A stretch of DNA of 15,259 nucleotides from Ignavibacteria bacterium UBA961 (GCA_002293005.1 DBCJ01000044.1:1-15259), one strand, 5' to 3'. Counted from the first letter of the stretch, positions 1 through 7,677 are shown. Notes: generated by a model from the sequence alone, not told the origin. Program-made: numbers and translations.

Positions 1-47
1 GTGGTTATGAAAATCGTGGCGGGGGCGGTGGTTATGAAAACCGTGGC
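1..47 (+). repeat. Short imperfect tandem repeat in the Gly-rich coding region
   Basis: Bases 1-20 and 28-47 match at 19 of 20 positions, with a 27-base period. In the reading frame they encode repeated Gly-Tyr-Glu-Asn-Arg-Gly units separated by glycines. The array may continue to the left of the window. It lies within the N-terminal tail of the pseudouridine synthase homologue. Confidence 0.75.
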
Positions 48-1172
48 AGTGGCGGTGGTGGTTTCGATAATCGTCGTTCATATGAACAACGTTCAGACTA
101 TAGACCTCGCCGTGATTTTGGAGATCGTCCGCAATATGGTCGTCCTGCAGGTGGTGGCTTTGATAATTATGAGAGAAGACCCAGACAATTTGATGATCGC
201 GGTGGATATGGTGAACAAAGAGTGATGCGTTCTCGGAATTATGGAGACAATCGCTATCAGCAAGACTATCGTGGTGGTGGAGGTGGTGGTGGAGATTATT
301 ATCGTAATCCGATGAATCGCCCCATCACATTGGTGAAAGCAATTTCCAAATGTGATTATGGTTCACCTAGAATTTGTTTGAGAGCAATTCGTGAAGGCTT
401 GGTTTCCGTCAATGGTGAAATCGTTTCTAATCCGAATGCACGCGTTCGCATCAATCGCGACATGTTTGAAATCAATGGAATACCGGTCAATCAAAATCTT
501 GAGAGAATGTATATCGCTGTTCACAAAGGCAGACATTTCTCTGGCTCGAATGAGGTGTCCGTCCCAACAGTATATCGATTGATGAAGAATAAATTTGGTT
601 GGTTTGCACCACTTGGTTGCATGGAAATTGCATCTAGCGGAATGATCATTTACACAAATGACATTGCTTGTAAACGTTCTTATGGATCTGAATTACAAAA
701 CATTTCAAAAACCTATCGCATCAAGGTGCACAGACCATTGCAATCATTGGACGAAGTGATACGCATCACGGATTTTGTGAGAACTCAAACGGAAGAACTC
801 GTGCAAGTCGAGCTTGAGAAAGTCAATACAAGAAATTGCTGGCTTCGTTTTGAAGTAAGAACTTCCACTCCTACCGATATTCGTACAGCTCTTAAAGAAT
901 ATGGTCTCGAAACTTTGGCTTTTGAAAGATCAGCGATTGGTCATCTCACGGTGAAGAATTTCCATCCCGGTTCATGGCGTAGATTGGATGATCGTGAAAT
1001 TGGCAAATTGCTCAAATCAGCAGAAGAGCCAATCGAACCGTATATCGTTCCTGATGATTATAAAGTTGTGCCTCCCGGAAGTCCCATCAATAAAGATGAT
1101 CAACCGGATAAAAAGGCATGGCGCGCCAAGTACAAACAATGGCATCAAGAATTGAAAGAAGAAATGGAATAA
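1..1172 (+). CDS. RsuA/RluB/RluF-family pseudouridine synthase with Arg/Gly-rich N-terminal tail (5' partial; catalytic Asp replaced by Glu)
   Basis: The reading frame is already open at base 3 and runs to the TAA at 1170-1172, so the true start lies left of the window; the GTG at 222 is internal. The first ~100 visible residues are low-complexity Gly/Arg/Tyr/Asn/Asp, resembling RGG-type RNA-binding tails. An S4 RNA-binding domain follows (about 324-450), then the RsuA-type synthase fold, with the TND and KTYRIKVH segments characteristic of this family. Family members isomerise uridine to pseudouridine in rRNA (or tRNA) using an invariant Asp in a GRLD motif. Here the aligned segment reads LGCMEIASSG, so the Asp position is Glu (codon 624-626) and the Arg is Cys. 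The fold assignment is confident; catalytic activity is doubtful. The C-terminal ~40 residues are charged (Lys/Glu-rich). A strong terminator follows 20 bp downstream. Confidence 0.88.
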   Translation, partial: GYENRGGGGGYENRGSGGGGFDNRRSYEQRSDYRPRRDFGDRPQYGRPAGGGFDNYERRPRQFDDRGGYGEQRVMRSRNYGDNRYQQDYRGGGGGGGDYYRNPMNRPITLVKAISKCDYGSPRICLRAIREGLVSVNGEIVSNPNARVRINRDMFEINGIPVNQNLERMYIAVHKGRHFSGSNEVSVPTVYRLMKNKFGWFAPLGCMEIASSGMIIYTNDIACKRSYGSELQNISKTYRIKVHRPLQSLDEVIRITDFVRTQTEELVQVELEKVNTRNCWLRFEVRTSTPTDIRTALKEYGLETLAFERSAIGHLTVKNFHPGSWRRLDDREIGKLLKSAEEPIEPYIVPDDYKVVPPGSPINKDDQPDKKAWRAKYKQWHQELKEEME

Positions 1173-1192
1173 TGCAGTTTCATTGAAATGAA

Positions 1193-1224
1193 GGGCGTTC
1201 TCATTTGAGAGCGTCCTTTTTTTT
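1193..1224 (+). terminator. Rho-independent terminator after the pseudouridine synthase gene
   Basis: GGGCGTTCTC (1193-1202) pairs over ten positions, including two G-U wobbles, with GAGAGCGTCC (1207-1216) across a four-base ATTT loop. Eight consecutive T follow (1217-1224). This separates the pseudouridine synthase transcript from the downstream peptidase gene. Confidence 0.9.
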
Positions 1225-1247
1225 GACCAATCAGTAGAGAATAATAC

Positions 1248-3086
1248 ATGAATACACCATTCATCATAGAGCAATCAGACATAGAACTGTTGAATACCAC
1301 AGCAAACATCATCTATGACTTGTCATTTGAACATGCAAGCAGACATTGCATTTCAATCAAAATGAAAATACTACGGAATCAAACCGATATCGTCATCGTA
1401 AAAAGTCCTGTTTGGATTCCCGGAAGTTATAAAGTGCGTGACATGAATTCACATCAATATGATGTACAGATTCATGATATACATGGCAATCTTCTTTCAT
1501 GGAAATGGCTTTCGAAAAGTGCGATTGAAATACTCAATCCCGAGAAATCAGACATCGTGATTTCTTATGAATACTTTGCAAATGACAGAGGTGTTCGCAC
1601 TTCTCATGTAAATCGCAATCATGCATTCATCATGCCCGTGGCCTGCTTGATGTATGTGGAAGATAGAATGGAAGAGATTCATCATGTTGCCATTCATGAT
1701 AATGTTTCCTGGAAAACAATAACAACTGCTCTCTCCCCGATTCATGAACATGCCACCGCGGACATCACACTCTATGGCGCTCTGAATTATCATATTCTCA
1801 TTGATTCACCAATTGAAATTGGCAATCATGAGTCCATATCATTTGATGTTGCCGGTGCTCTGCATGAAATTGCCGTGATCACGCAAGAGAGCATAGACAT
1901 GGAATGGCTGAAAGGCGAGATCAAAAGAGCTGTTGAAATTGAATATGCATTTTGGGGTGATTTGCCCTATGATCGTTATGTGTTTTTCCTCCTTGTCAGT
2001 GAAGGACTTCGCGGAGGACTCGAACATTTGCGTTGCAATGTAAGCGCTGTTGAGCCATCTGCATTTCAAGACAAAACGACTGCCCAAGGAATGATGGCAT
2101 TGCTTGTACATGAATTCTTCCACACATGGAATGTCAAACGCATCAGGCCAATTGAACTCGGACCATTCAATTATGAGCAAGAGAATTACACCCATATGCT
2201 TTGGCTTGCAGAAGGATTTACTTCCTATTATGATGATTTACTTTCTTTCAGATGTGGTTTTTACTCCACGGAAGAATACCTATCCGTTTTGGCCCAATCA
2301 CATTTGGGAAAACTAGCGAGAGTACCCGGTAGATTTTCCATGTCTGTTAAAGACAGTTCATTTCTTGCTTGGACAAAACTCTATGCAATGAGTCCTGATC
2401 AACAAAATCAATTCCCATCTTACTATACAAAAGGTGGAATAGTTGCTCTACTTCTTGATCTACTCATCATTTCAAAATCCAGTGGCAAATCCAAACTTGA
2501 TCACGCATTAAAGATAATGTGGGAATTATATAAACAAGATGGATCAAAAGGGTTTACCGAAGATCAAATCATCAATCTCATTGAGGAAGTATGCGGAGTT
2601 GCCATTCGCACTGAATTCACGGATTGGCTGAATGGAACCGAAGAGTTACCCTATCAGAAACTATTCTCAGAAATCGGTTTAGAATGGAAAGAGGAAATTA
2701 CAGTTATCAAGCAGGATTGGTATGGAGATTTCAGACCATTTCATCCCAAAAAACAATCCATTTTCTTTGGATGCTCTCTTGCTGAAGATCATGGTAGAAT
2801 TTTTGTGAAAGAAGTCGAAAAAGATTCACCCGCAGATAAAGCAGGAATTGCCATAGATGATGAGATCATTTCCGTGAATGGGAAACGCATGATAAATAGA
2901 TCCATGCTATTACAGGCCTTGCAAGCAAATGGTTTGGAACAAGAAGCAGAGATCATTGCCAATTGCGATGGAAAGATCTATGAAACGAGAGTACAACTCC
3001 AATCGGCAATCTCCTATTCATTGAAAGTAAGTGAATCTATTACCCATGAACAAGAACGCTTGCTCGAATTTTGGCTACATGGATAA
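1248..3086 (+). CDS. M61 family metallopeptidase (glycyl aminopeptidase-like) with C-terminal PDZ domain
   Basis: The 612-residue protein matches the usual length and order of bacterial M61 peptidases: an N-terminal beta domain (with the WIPGSYKVRD segment), the catalytic gluzincin domain, and a C-terminal PDZ domain (about residues 505-590). Zinc ligands are visible: His288 and His292 with catalytic Glu289 in VHEFFHTW, and the third ligand Glu322 in WLAEGFTSYY. The GGLEH segment upstream matches the conserved substrate-site motif of the family. Characterised members remove N-terminal Gly or Ala from peptides. No signal peptide or membrane segment is visible, so a cytoplasmic location is likely. 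The start at 1248 is the first ATG after the upstream terminator; its Shine-Dalgarno is weak (TAGAGA). The gene appears to be a single transcription unit and ends two bases from the stop of the convergent DedA gene. Confidence 0.93.
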   Translation: MNTPFIIEQSDIELLNTTANIIYDLSFEHASRHCISIKMKILRNQTDIVIVKSPVWIPGSYKVRDMNSHQYDVQIHDIHGNLLSWKWLSKSAIEILNPEKSDIVISYEYFANDRGVRTSHVNRNHAFIMPVACLMYVEDRMEEIHHVAIHDNVSWKTITTALSPIHEHATADITLYGALNYHILIDSPIEIGNHESISFDVAGALHEIAVITQESIDMEWLKGEIKRAVEIEYAFWGDLPYDRYVFFLLVSEGLRGGLEHLRCNVSAVEPSAFQDKTTAQGMMALLVHEFFHTWNVKRIRPIELGPFNYEQENYTHMLWLAEGFTSYYDDLLSFRCGFYSTEEYLSVLAQSHLGKLARVPGRFSMSVKDSSFLAWTKLYAMSPDQQNQFPSYYTKGGIVALLLDLLIISKSSGKSKLDHALKIMWELYKQDGSKGFTEDQIINLIEEVCGVAIRTEFTDWLNGTEELPYQKLFSEIGLEWKEEITVIKQDWYGDFRPFHPKKQSIFFGCSLAEDHGRIFVKEVEKDSPADKAGIAIDDEIISVNGKRMINRSMLLQALQANGLEQEAEIIANCDGKIYETRVQLQSAISYSLKVSESITHEQERLLEFWLHG

Positions 3087-3088
3087 TG

Positions 3089-3700
3089 TCAATGTTTCTT
3101 TTTCTTCACTTTCATCCACCAATAACCTGCAATACCCAAAACAACGATTAATAGAATTGGCGTGATGGCTCTGCCATATGCTTCAAGATATGCCGCAATA
3201 TCACGCCAATGTTCTCCCAAGAGATTTCCCGCATAGAGCAATATTGCATTCCAAACCAATGCACTGATACCAGAGAGAATCACGGCAGAAGTAACTCTCA
3301 CATCAGATGCCCCGGCAACAAATGAGATTACGGCACGAGTCCCTGAGAGGAATCTATTGGCAATGATGAGCGCCGTGCCATATTTCCGAAACCACTCCTC
3401 TGCCTTCAATATGGTAGTCCTTTTCATGAACAAAAAAGAAGGACGATCCGTAAAGACATGTCCCATTTTTGATCCAATCAAAAACATGATGAGAAAACCC
3501 AAAGTGCTTCCGGCCGTGGCTGAAAAGAGAACGGATATATATGCAATGAGATCACTATTGACAAGTGAACCAATGAAGACCAATAGAACATCACTTGGAG
3601 AAGGAGGAAAGAGATTTTCTATGAGAGTCAATAAGAATGCGGCCAATATGATTCCCTCAAGTGGAAGACCTTGCAAATAGCCGACAATTGATTCTAACAT
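3089..3700 (-). CDS. DedA family (SNARE-associated Golgi protein type) integral membrane protein
   Basis: From the ATG at 3700 this is a 203-residue polytopic membrane protein, the normal size for DedA. Family marks include a hydrophobic N-terminal segment leading into ENLFPPSPSDVLLVFIG, the helix with RFLSGTRAVISFVAGAS (the conserved Arg-containing DedA motif), and a C-terminal hydrophobic helix ending in a Lys-rich cytoplasmic tail. DedA proteins are inner-membrane proteins linked to undecaprenyl-phosphate or phospholipid translocation and envelope homeostasis; the substrate cannot be read from sequence. The frame stays open to an ATG at 3802, but the extra 34 residues look unlike a DedA N-terminus and would consume the divergent promoter region, so I prefer 3700. 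No clear Shine-Dalgarno is seen. It is the only - strand gene here, convergent with the M61 gene and divergent from the regulator. Confidence 0.9.
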   Translation of the reverse strand: MLESIVGYLQGLPLEGIILAAFLLTLIENLFPPSPSDVLLVFIGSLVNSDLIAYISVLFSATAGSTLGFLIMFLIGSKMGHVFTDRPSFLFMKRTTILKAEEWFRKYGTALIIANRFLSGTRAVISFVAGASDVRVTSAVILSGISALVWNAILLYAGNLLGEHWRDIAAYLEAYGRAITPILLIVVLGIAGYWWMKVKKKKH

Positions 3701-3749
3701 GGAAACGATTCTCTGGTGAATTGTGAAACTGAACTGTAAATTGCGATAA

Positions 3750-3777
3750 TTGACACTGAGCACAAAATGATTATTAC
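3750..3777 (+). promoter_or_regulatory. Candidate sigma-70-like promoter for the CRP/FNR-type regulator operon
   Basis: TTGACA (3750-3755) is a perfect -35 hexamer, followed after 16 bases by TATTAC (3772-3777), four of six matches to a -10. It lies in the divergent region between the DedA gene and the regulator and would give a leader of roughly 135 bases. FCB bacteria often use other promoter elements, so this is tentative. Confidence 0.3.
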
Positions 3778-3788
3778 TTAAGAATATG

Positions 3789-3816
3789 TTGCATCTCTGC
3801 ATTGTTTTTTATGCAA
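3789..3816. repeat. Interrupted inverted repeat TTGCAT-N16-ATGCAA in the divergent promoter region
   Basis: TTGCAT (3789-3794) and ATGCAA (3811-3816) are perfect inverted arms. Pairing could extend outward by three more bases (ATG 3786-3788 with CAT 3818-3820) past a one-base bulge. It could be an operator or a leader hairpin; an AT-rich chance match is also possible. Confidence 0.3.
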
Positions 3817-3842
3817 ACATGCTATTTTACAAGCAACTAACC

Positions 3843-3854
3843 GGCTTATAAGCC
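3843..3854. promoter_or_regulatory. Perfect 12-bp palindrome GGCTTATAAGCC, possible operator overlapping a -10-like element
   Basis: The 12 bases are self-complementary without mismatch. They contain TATAAG (3847-3852), which, with TTTTAC at 3825-3830 sixteen bases upstream, could form a second promoter for the regulator gene. It lies 66 bp before the regulator start. A dimeric regulator could bind here, but it does not look like a canonical FNR or CRP box. Confidence 0.35.
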
Positions 3855-3909
3855 CTCGTGAGAAGATCTTTCCAATCCGACCATGAGTTTCAGTGAATTT
3901 GTTCTTTTG

Positions 3910-3915
3910 AGGAGG
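3910..3915 (+). promoter_or_regulatory. Strong Shine-Dalgarno for the regulator gene
   Basis: AGGAGG sits five bases before the ATG at 3921 and fixes that start. It is the only consensus ribosome binding site in the window; most other genes show weak or no such motif. Confidence 0.8.
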
Positions 3916-3920
3916 GGAAC

Positions 3921-4637
3921 ATGCTTCAACTGAATGTAAAAGATGCACCGCAATGCAGTCAATGCTCTTCGCTCCATCTATCGGCATTCTCAGATTTATA
4001 CATACAGGATTTGGAAAAGTTTTCCAATGCCAAGGCATGTATTTTTGTTAAAGATGGCGATCACATCTTTCAAGAAGGTAAATATCCCTCCGGTATATTT
4101 TGTATTCACAAAGGTAAGATAAAACTTTCCAGAGATGGTCAGGAAGGACGCGAGCATATCGTCCGTTTTGCCAAAGCAGGCGATATTCTTGGTTATAAAG
4201 CTTTGATCACAGGTGGTACATATACTGCCTCTGCAGTCGCATTGGATGATTGTCATATTTGCGTTATTCCTCGTGAATTGTTTTTTGAGACAATTCAAAA
4301 TGATCCCAAACTGGCGATGAGAATGATGGAAATATTGGCCAATGAATTGAATAATGCCGAAGAGCGTGTCATGGAATTGGCTCAGAAAACCGTCAGGGAA
4401 CGCTTGGCAGAAACATTGCTCATTCTTTTGGAAACATTTGGCACCGAGGAAGATGGAGAGACAATCAATGTTTCACTCACAAGAGAAGAAATCGCGAATA
4501 TTGTCGGAACAGCCACAGAAAGCGTCATTCGATTATTGGCTGATTTCAAGAAGTCCGAGCTGATTGAACTGAAGGGCCGAAAAATTGCGATCAAAAAACC
4601 GATTGCACTTATCAAAGAAGCACATCTCACGGACTAA
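3921..4637 (+). CDS. CRP/FNR-family transcriptional regulator, FNR-like N-terminal cysteines
   Basis: This 238-residue protein has an N-terminal Cys motif (Cys12-x2-Cys15), a cyclic-nucleotide-binding-type beta-roll (about 25-130), a long dimer helix (about 128-165) and a winged helix-turn-helix (about 175-225). The recognition helix retains Glu200 and Arg204, the base-contacting pair of the CRP/FNR family; the Ser of the FNR ExxSR motif is Ile203. Aligned by eye with E. coli FNR, Cys12, Cys15 and Cys114 (in HICVIP, matching VCEIP) fall on cluster ligands Cys20, Cys23 and Cys122, while Cys29 is Ser21. Other cysteines are 40, 61 and 111. This suggests an oxygen- or redox-sensing role with an altered fourth ligand; a plain regulator without a cluster is the alternative. 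The DcuC-type gene begins 6 bp downstream, so this regulator and carrier are probably cotranscribed. Confidence 0.92.
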   Translation: MLQLNVKDAPQCSQCSSLHLSAFSDLYIQDLEKFSNAKACIFVKDGDHIFQEGKYPSGIFCIHKGKIKLSRDGQEGREHIVRFAKAGDILGYKALITGGTYTASAVALDDCHICVIPRELFFETIQNDPKLAMRMMEILANELNNAEERVMELAQKTVRERLAETLLILLETFGTEEDGETINVSLTREEIANIVGTATESVIRLLADFKKSELIELKGRKIAIKKPIALIKEAHLTD

Positions 4638-4643
4638 TGAATC

Positions 4644-5930
4644 ATGATTGAAATCATCGGAGCGCTCATCATTATCTTGGCGGGATATGCCCTGCTAAAA
4701 GGAATGGATGTACGCTTTGTTTTGTTTATGGCGGGTATTTTACTCGGCATTCTCGCCGGCGATGTATTATCCATCTTCAATGAATTTCAGGAGTCGATGG
4801 GGGAAGGAAAGACCATTGCCCCAATTTGTGCATCGATGGGATATGCATTTCTACTGCGCATAACGGGTTGCGATCATGCGATGGTTCATTATATCATTTC
4901 TCCCCTAAAAAAGATTTCTTGGTTTTTACTTCCCGGCAGTTGTTTAGTCGGATTCCTCACCAATATTGCCATTCCAAGTCAAACTGCGGCGGCCGCGGCA
5001 GTTGGACCAATTCTTATTCCAATTTTAACAGGAGCCGGCTTTCACCCATTGATTGCGGGTGCTGCACTTGTACTTGGTGCATCGGGTGGCGGAGATTTAT
5101 TCAATCCGGGAGAGCCCGAAGTAGTTTCAATTCAAGTTGGCACAGGAGCACCTCTTAATCAAGTGATGACTTCACTCGCTCAATATGAAATCCTGGCCTT
5201 CTCAATTGCTGTGGCCATATTCGTTTTGATTTCTTATTTGCGTCCACCCAAACAAGATCTAACCTATACTGAAGAAGTCAATGATGAGTTCAAGCCAACG
5301 ATCTTGAGAGCAATCATGCCGCCATTGCCGATATTGACATTATTATTTGTCAGACCCGGCAATCCCCTCTTTGCCCAGCTTCTTGAGTTCTATCCGCAAG
5401 GACCGCCGGTGGCTCATGTGATGGTATTTTATGCATTCCTTTTGATATTGTTGAATTTCAAAAAGATAACTCAACTCACGAATGAATTCTTCTCGGGTCT
5501 TGGTTATGGTTATGCGAATGTGATATCACTCATCATCACTGCAAATTGTTTCATTGCAGGTTTGGAAGCAGTTGGATTCATGCAGTCCATCATAACTTTC
5601 ATCATCAATTCGGGTCCATATGCACATGTACTCGGCTCATTGTCCGTTTGGGGCATGGCCGTAATTTCTGGCTCAGGAACAGCTCCCAGCGTGGCATTTT
5701 CCAATGGAGTATTGCCTACAATGAGTGCAATTGACATCAATCATGCGGTTGATCTCGGCGCTATCAGTGCATTGGGTTCGGCATTCGGTAGAACAATGTC
5801 GCCCGCCGCGGCTGTTATGATCTTTGCTTCGGCACTCATCGGTGTATCACCACTCGCAATCGTTAAAAGAACAGCCATTCCCATCATGGCCGGATTGATC
5901 ATCACGATTCTCATCAGCATCATCTTCTGA
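4644..5930 (+). CDS. dcuC: DcuC-type C4-dicarboxylate transporter
   Basis: The 428-residue, almost wholly hydrophobic protein has about 10-12 membrane segments in two related halves. Each half carries a polar re-entrant motif: IPSQTAAAAA and ASGGGDLFNPGEPEV in the first, SGSGTAPSVAFSNGVLP and FGRTMSPAAAVM in the second. The LFNPG segment and overall layout match the DcuC family, secondary carriers that exchange or export succinate, fumarate and malate during anaerobic growth in enterobacteria. The substrate here is inferred from family only. The start follows the regulator stop by 6 bp with no Shine-Dalgarno, which suggests translation coupled to the upstream gene. In E. coli dcuC is FNR-activated, so pairing with an FNR-like regulator fits. 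No clear terminator follows; a weak 5-bp hairpin without a T run lies at 5953-5967. Confidence 0.85.
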   Translation: MIEIIGALIIILAGYALLKGMDVRFVLFMAGILLGILAGDVLSIFNEFQESMGEGKTIAPICASMGYAFLLRITGCDHAMVHYIISPLKKISWFLLPGSCLVGFLTNIAIPSQTAAAAAVGPILIPILTGAGFHPLIAGAALVLGASGGGDLFNPGEPEVVSIQVGTGAPLNQVMTSLAQYEILAFSIAVAIFVLISYLRPPKQDLTYTEEVNDEFKPTILRAIMPPLPILTLLFVRPGNPLFAQLLEFYPQGPPVAHVMVFYAFLLILLNFKKITQLTNEFFSGLGYGYANVISLIITANCFIAGLEAVGFMQSIITFIINSGPYAHVLGSLSVWGMAVISGSGTAPSVAFSNGVLPTMSAIDINHAVDLGAISALGSAFGRTMSPAAAVMIFASALIGVSPLAIVKRTAIPIMAGLIITILISIIF

Positions 5931-6003
5931 TTTCTTTGTAACTTGATATACAGTCATTTGTTATGACCGTTAATGATGTCCAATCTCTCTCTGAGCAATA
6001 CTC

Positions 6004-7659
6004 ATGAAAAGAAGAGACCTTTTCACGCTAAAGACTAATAAGCCAATTGAAGAAATTGCTCCAAAACAAGATCTATATCCCAATCACCTCAGCAGAACCA
6101 CCGCCGGTTTGGAGCCATATATTCCCAGTACTGATCAGCCATGGGACTACTCACGCGCGGCTCATTTATTACGAAGAACAATGATTGGTCCGAAAGATAT
6201 AGAAATCCGAGAGGTTATCTCACTGGGTCTTGATAAAACACTTGAGCGATTATTCCAACCTGCAACAATTTCCACAAAAGAAATTGAACCTTGGTGTTTT
6301 GCTGAGCCACAAATCAGAGCAGTTCCCGCTGGTAGCGGAATTCCAGGATTATCCGATCCGGAATTTCCAAGTCAAAACATACTGAGAAGAGAAATTCTTA
6401 CGCGATGGTATGCCAAAACAATTGCTGTGTCCGGAATGAACTTGCAAGAACGAATGGTCATGTTTTGGACAGGCATACTCACATCTGAAATTGATGTTGT
6501 CCAAGTTTCAGAATGGATGTTCAATCAACAAACATTATTACGAAAACATTGTCTAGGGAATTTCAAAACTCTCATCAATGAAATCACTATTGATCCGGGA
6601 ATGTTGGTTTATCTAGATGGAATAAGAAATCAGAAAACTGCAAATACCACACAAATCAATGAGAATTATGCCCGTGAACTCATGGAGCTTTTCACATGTG
6701 GTCCGACAGATTGGGAAGATAAGCCGAATTATTCCGAAGATGATGTTCGTGAAGCCGCAAGAGCATTGAGTGGTTGGACTATTGCGCCTAGTACAAATCC
6801 AAATGCAAGTGCAAGACCATATTACTTAGGAACAAAAGGAAATTTCATTTCTTTTAGATGGGATTCAGGTAAAAAAACATTTCTTGGAGAAACAGGAAAT
6901 TGGAAAGCAACAGACATCATCAATATTCTGTTTCAGAAGAGAAGCACTCAAATAGCACGATTCATTTGCGAAAAGTTATATCGTGCTTTTGTGTATGATA
7001 TTCCCGATCGCAATATCATCGATCAAATGGCAGTGATATTCATGAAAGATTGGGAGATCAAACCGATCTTGAACATCCTACTCAAGAGCGCGCATTTTTT
7101 TGACAGTGAGAATATAGGTGCGATGTATAAAAGTCCTGTTTCATTCTTGATCGGGTCAATTCGCTCCATGGGAATCAGTCAAATACCCGATTTCAAATTT
7201 GAAATGTCATCCAACACAAATCGAGATCTATCAAATAGGCTCGGCAATTTGGGGGAGATTTTGTTCAATCCGCCAAATGTAAAAGGTTGGCCCGGTGGAA
7301 GAACATGGGTGAGTACTTCGACAGTATCCCTCAGACAAAAATTCATTCTGGATGTGATTGATGGTAAAATCATGCTTAGAGATAATGGCAAGCAAACTCG
7401 ATTTTACATCTTCAGTGCACTTGAATTTGCAAAGTCATTTCCCGAAATAGTCGATGCTGAACAATTATGCATGGATATATCAATGTTCATGCTCAATCGT
7501 AATCCAACTGAGAAAGATTTTGGTATCTATCTTGAAGCAATGCTCATGGGAGCAAAAACATATGAGTGGAATCTGTTGGATCCAATGTTCAAAGGCGAAG
7601 AACGCATCAAGAATTTACTTCGCATGCTTGTCATTCAACCCATGCATCAATTGCATTGA
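6004..7659 (+). CDS. DUF1800 family protein
   Basis: The 551-residue protein has the conserved DUF1800 blocks in order: AAHLLRRTMIGP near the N-terminus, LQERMVMFWTGILTS, NENYARELMELFTCG (from residue 219), DVREAARALSGWTI, and VKGWPGGRTWVSTSTVSLR (Gly-Trp at 428-429). The biochemical function of the family is unknown. It is commonly encoded next to DUF1501 proteins, as here, with an 18-bp gap to the next start. The N-terminus begins MKRRDLF, resembling a twin-arginine start, but is followed by a polar stretch with no hydrophobic region, so no working signal peptide is visible. The frame is closed upstream by TGA at 5992, so no longer start can supply one. There is no T9SS tail. The start lacks a clear Shine-Dalgarno. 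Confidence 0.9.
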   Translation: MKRRDLFTLKTNKPIEEIAPKQDLYPNHLSRTTAGLEPYIPSTDQPWDYSRAAHLLRRTMIGPKDIEIREVISLGLDKTLERLFQPATISTKEIEPWCFAEPQIRAVPAGSGIPGLSDPEFPSQNILRREILTRWYAKTIAVSGMNLQERMVMFWTGILTSEIDVVQVSEWMFNQQTLLRKHCLGNFKTLINEITIDPGMLVYLDGIRNQKTANTTQINENYARELMELFTCGPTDWEDKPNYSEDDVREAARALSGWTIAPSTNPNASARPYYLGTKGNFISFRWDSGKKTFLGETGNWKATDIINILFQKRSTQIARFICEKLYRAFVYDIPDRNIIDQMAVIFMKDWEIKPILNILLKSAHFFDSENIGAMYKSPVSFLIGSIRSMGISQIPDFKFEMSSNTNRDLSNRLGNLGEILFNPPNVKGWPGGRTWVSTSTVSLRQKFILDVIDGKIMLRDNGKQTRFYIFSALEFAKSFPEIVDAEQLCMDISMFMLNRNPTEKDFGIYLEAMLMGAKTYEWNLLDPMFKGEERIKNLLRMLVIQPMHQLH

Positions 7660-7677
7660 TTATTCAGAGAGAGTATC

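Noticed and set aside
1..225. Open reading frame of 74 codons in frame 1
   Set aside because: It is a shadow of the Gly/Arg-rich coding sequence in frame 3, which stays open from base 3 into the pseudouridine synthase; its Val/Ile-rich product is what GGT/GTG-rich DNA gives when read out of frame.
3701..3802. N-terminal extension of the DedA gene to an upstream ATG at 3802
   Set aside because: The extra 34 residues do not resemble a DedA N-terminus and would cover the divergent promoter region; the ATG at 3700 gives a normal family length.
5953..5967. Hairpin GTCAT-TTGTT-ATGAC between dcuC and the DUF1800 gene as a terminator
   Set aside because: The stem is only five base pairs, is AT-rich and has no T run after it, so it is not convincing as a terminator.
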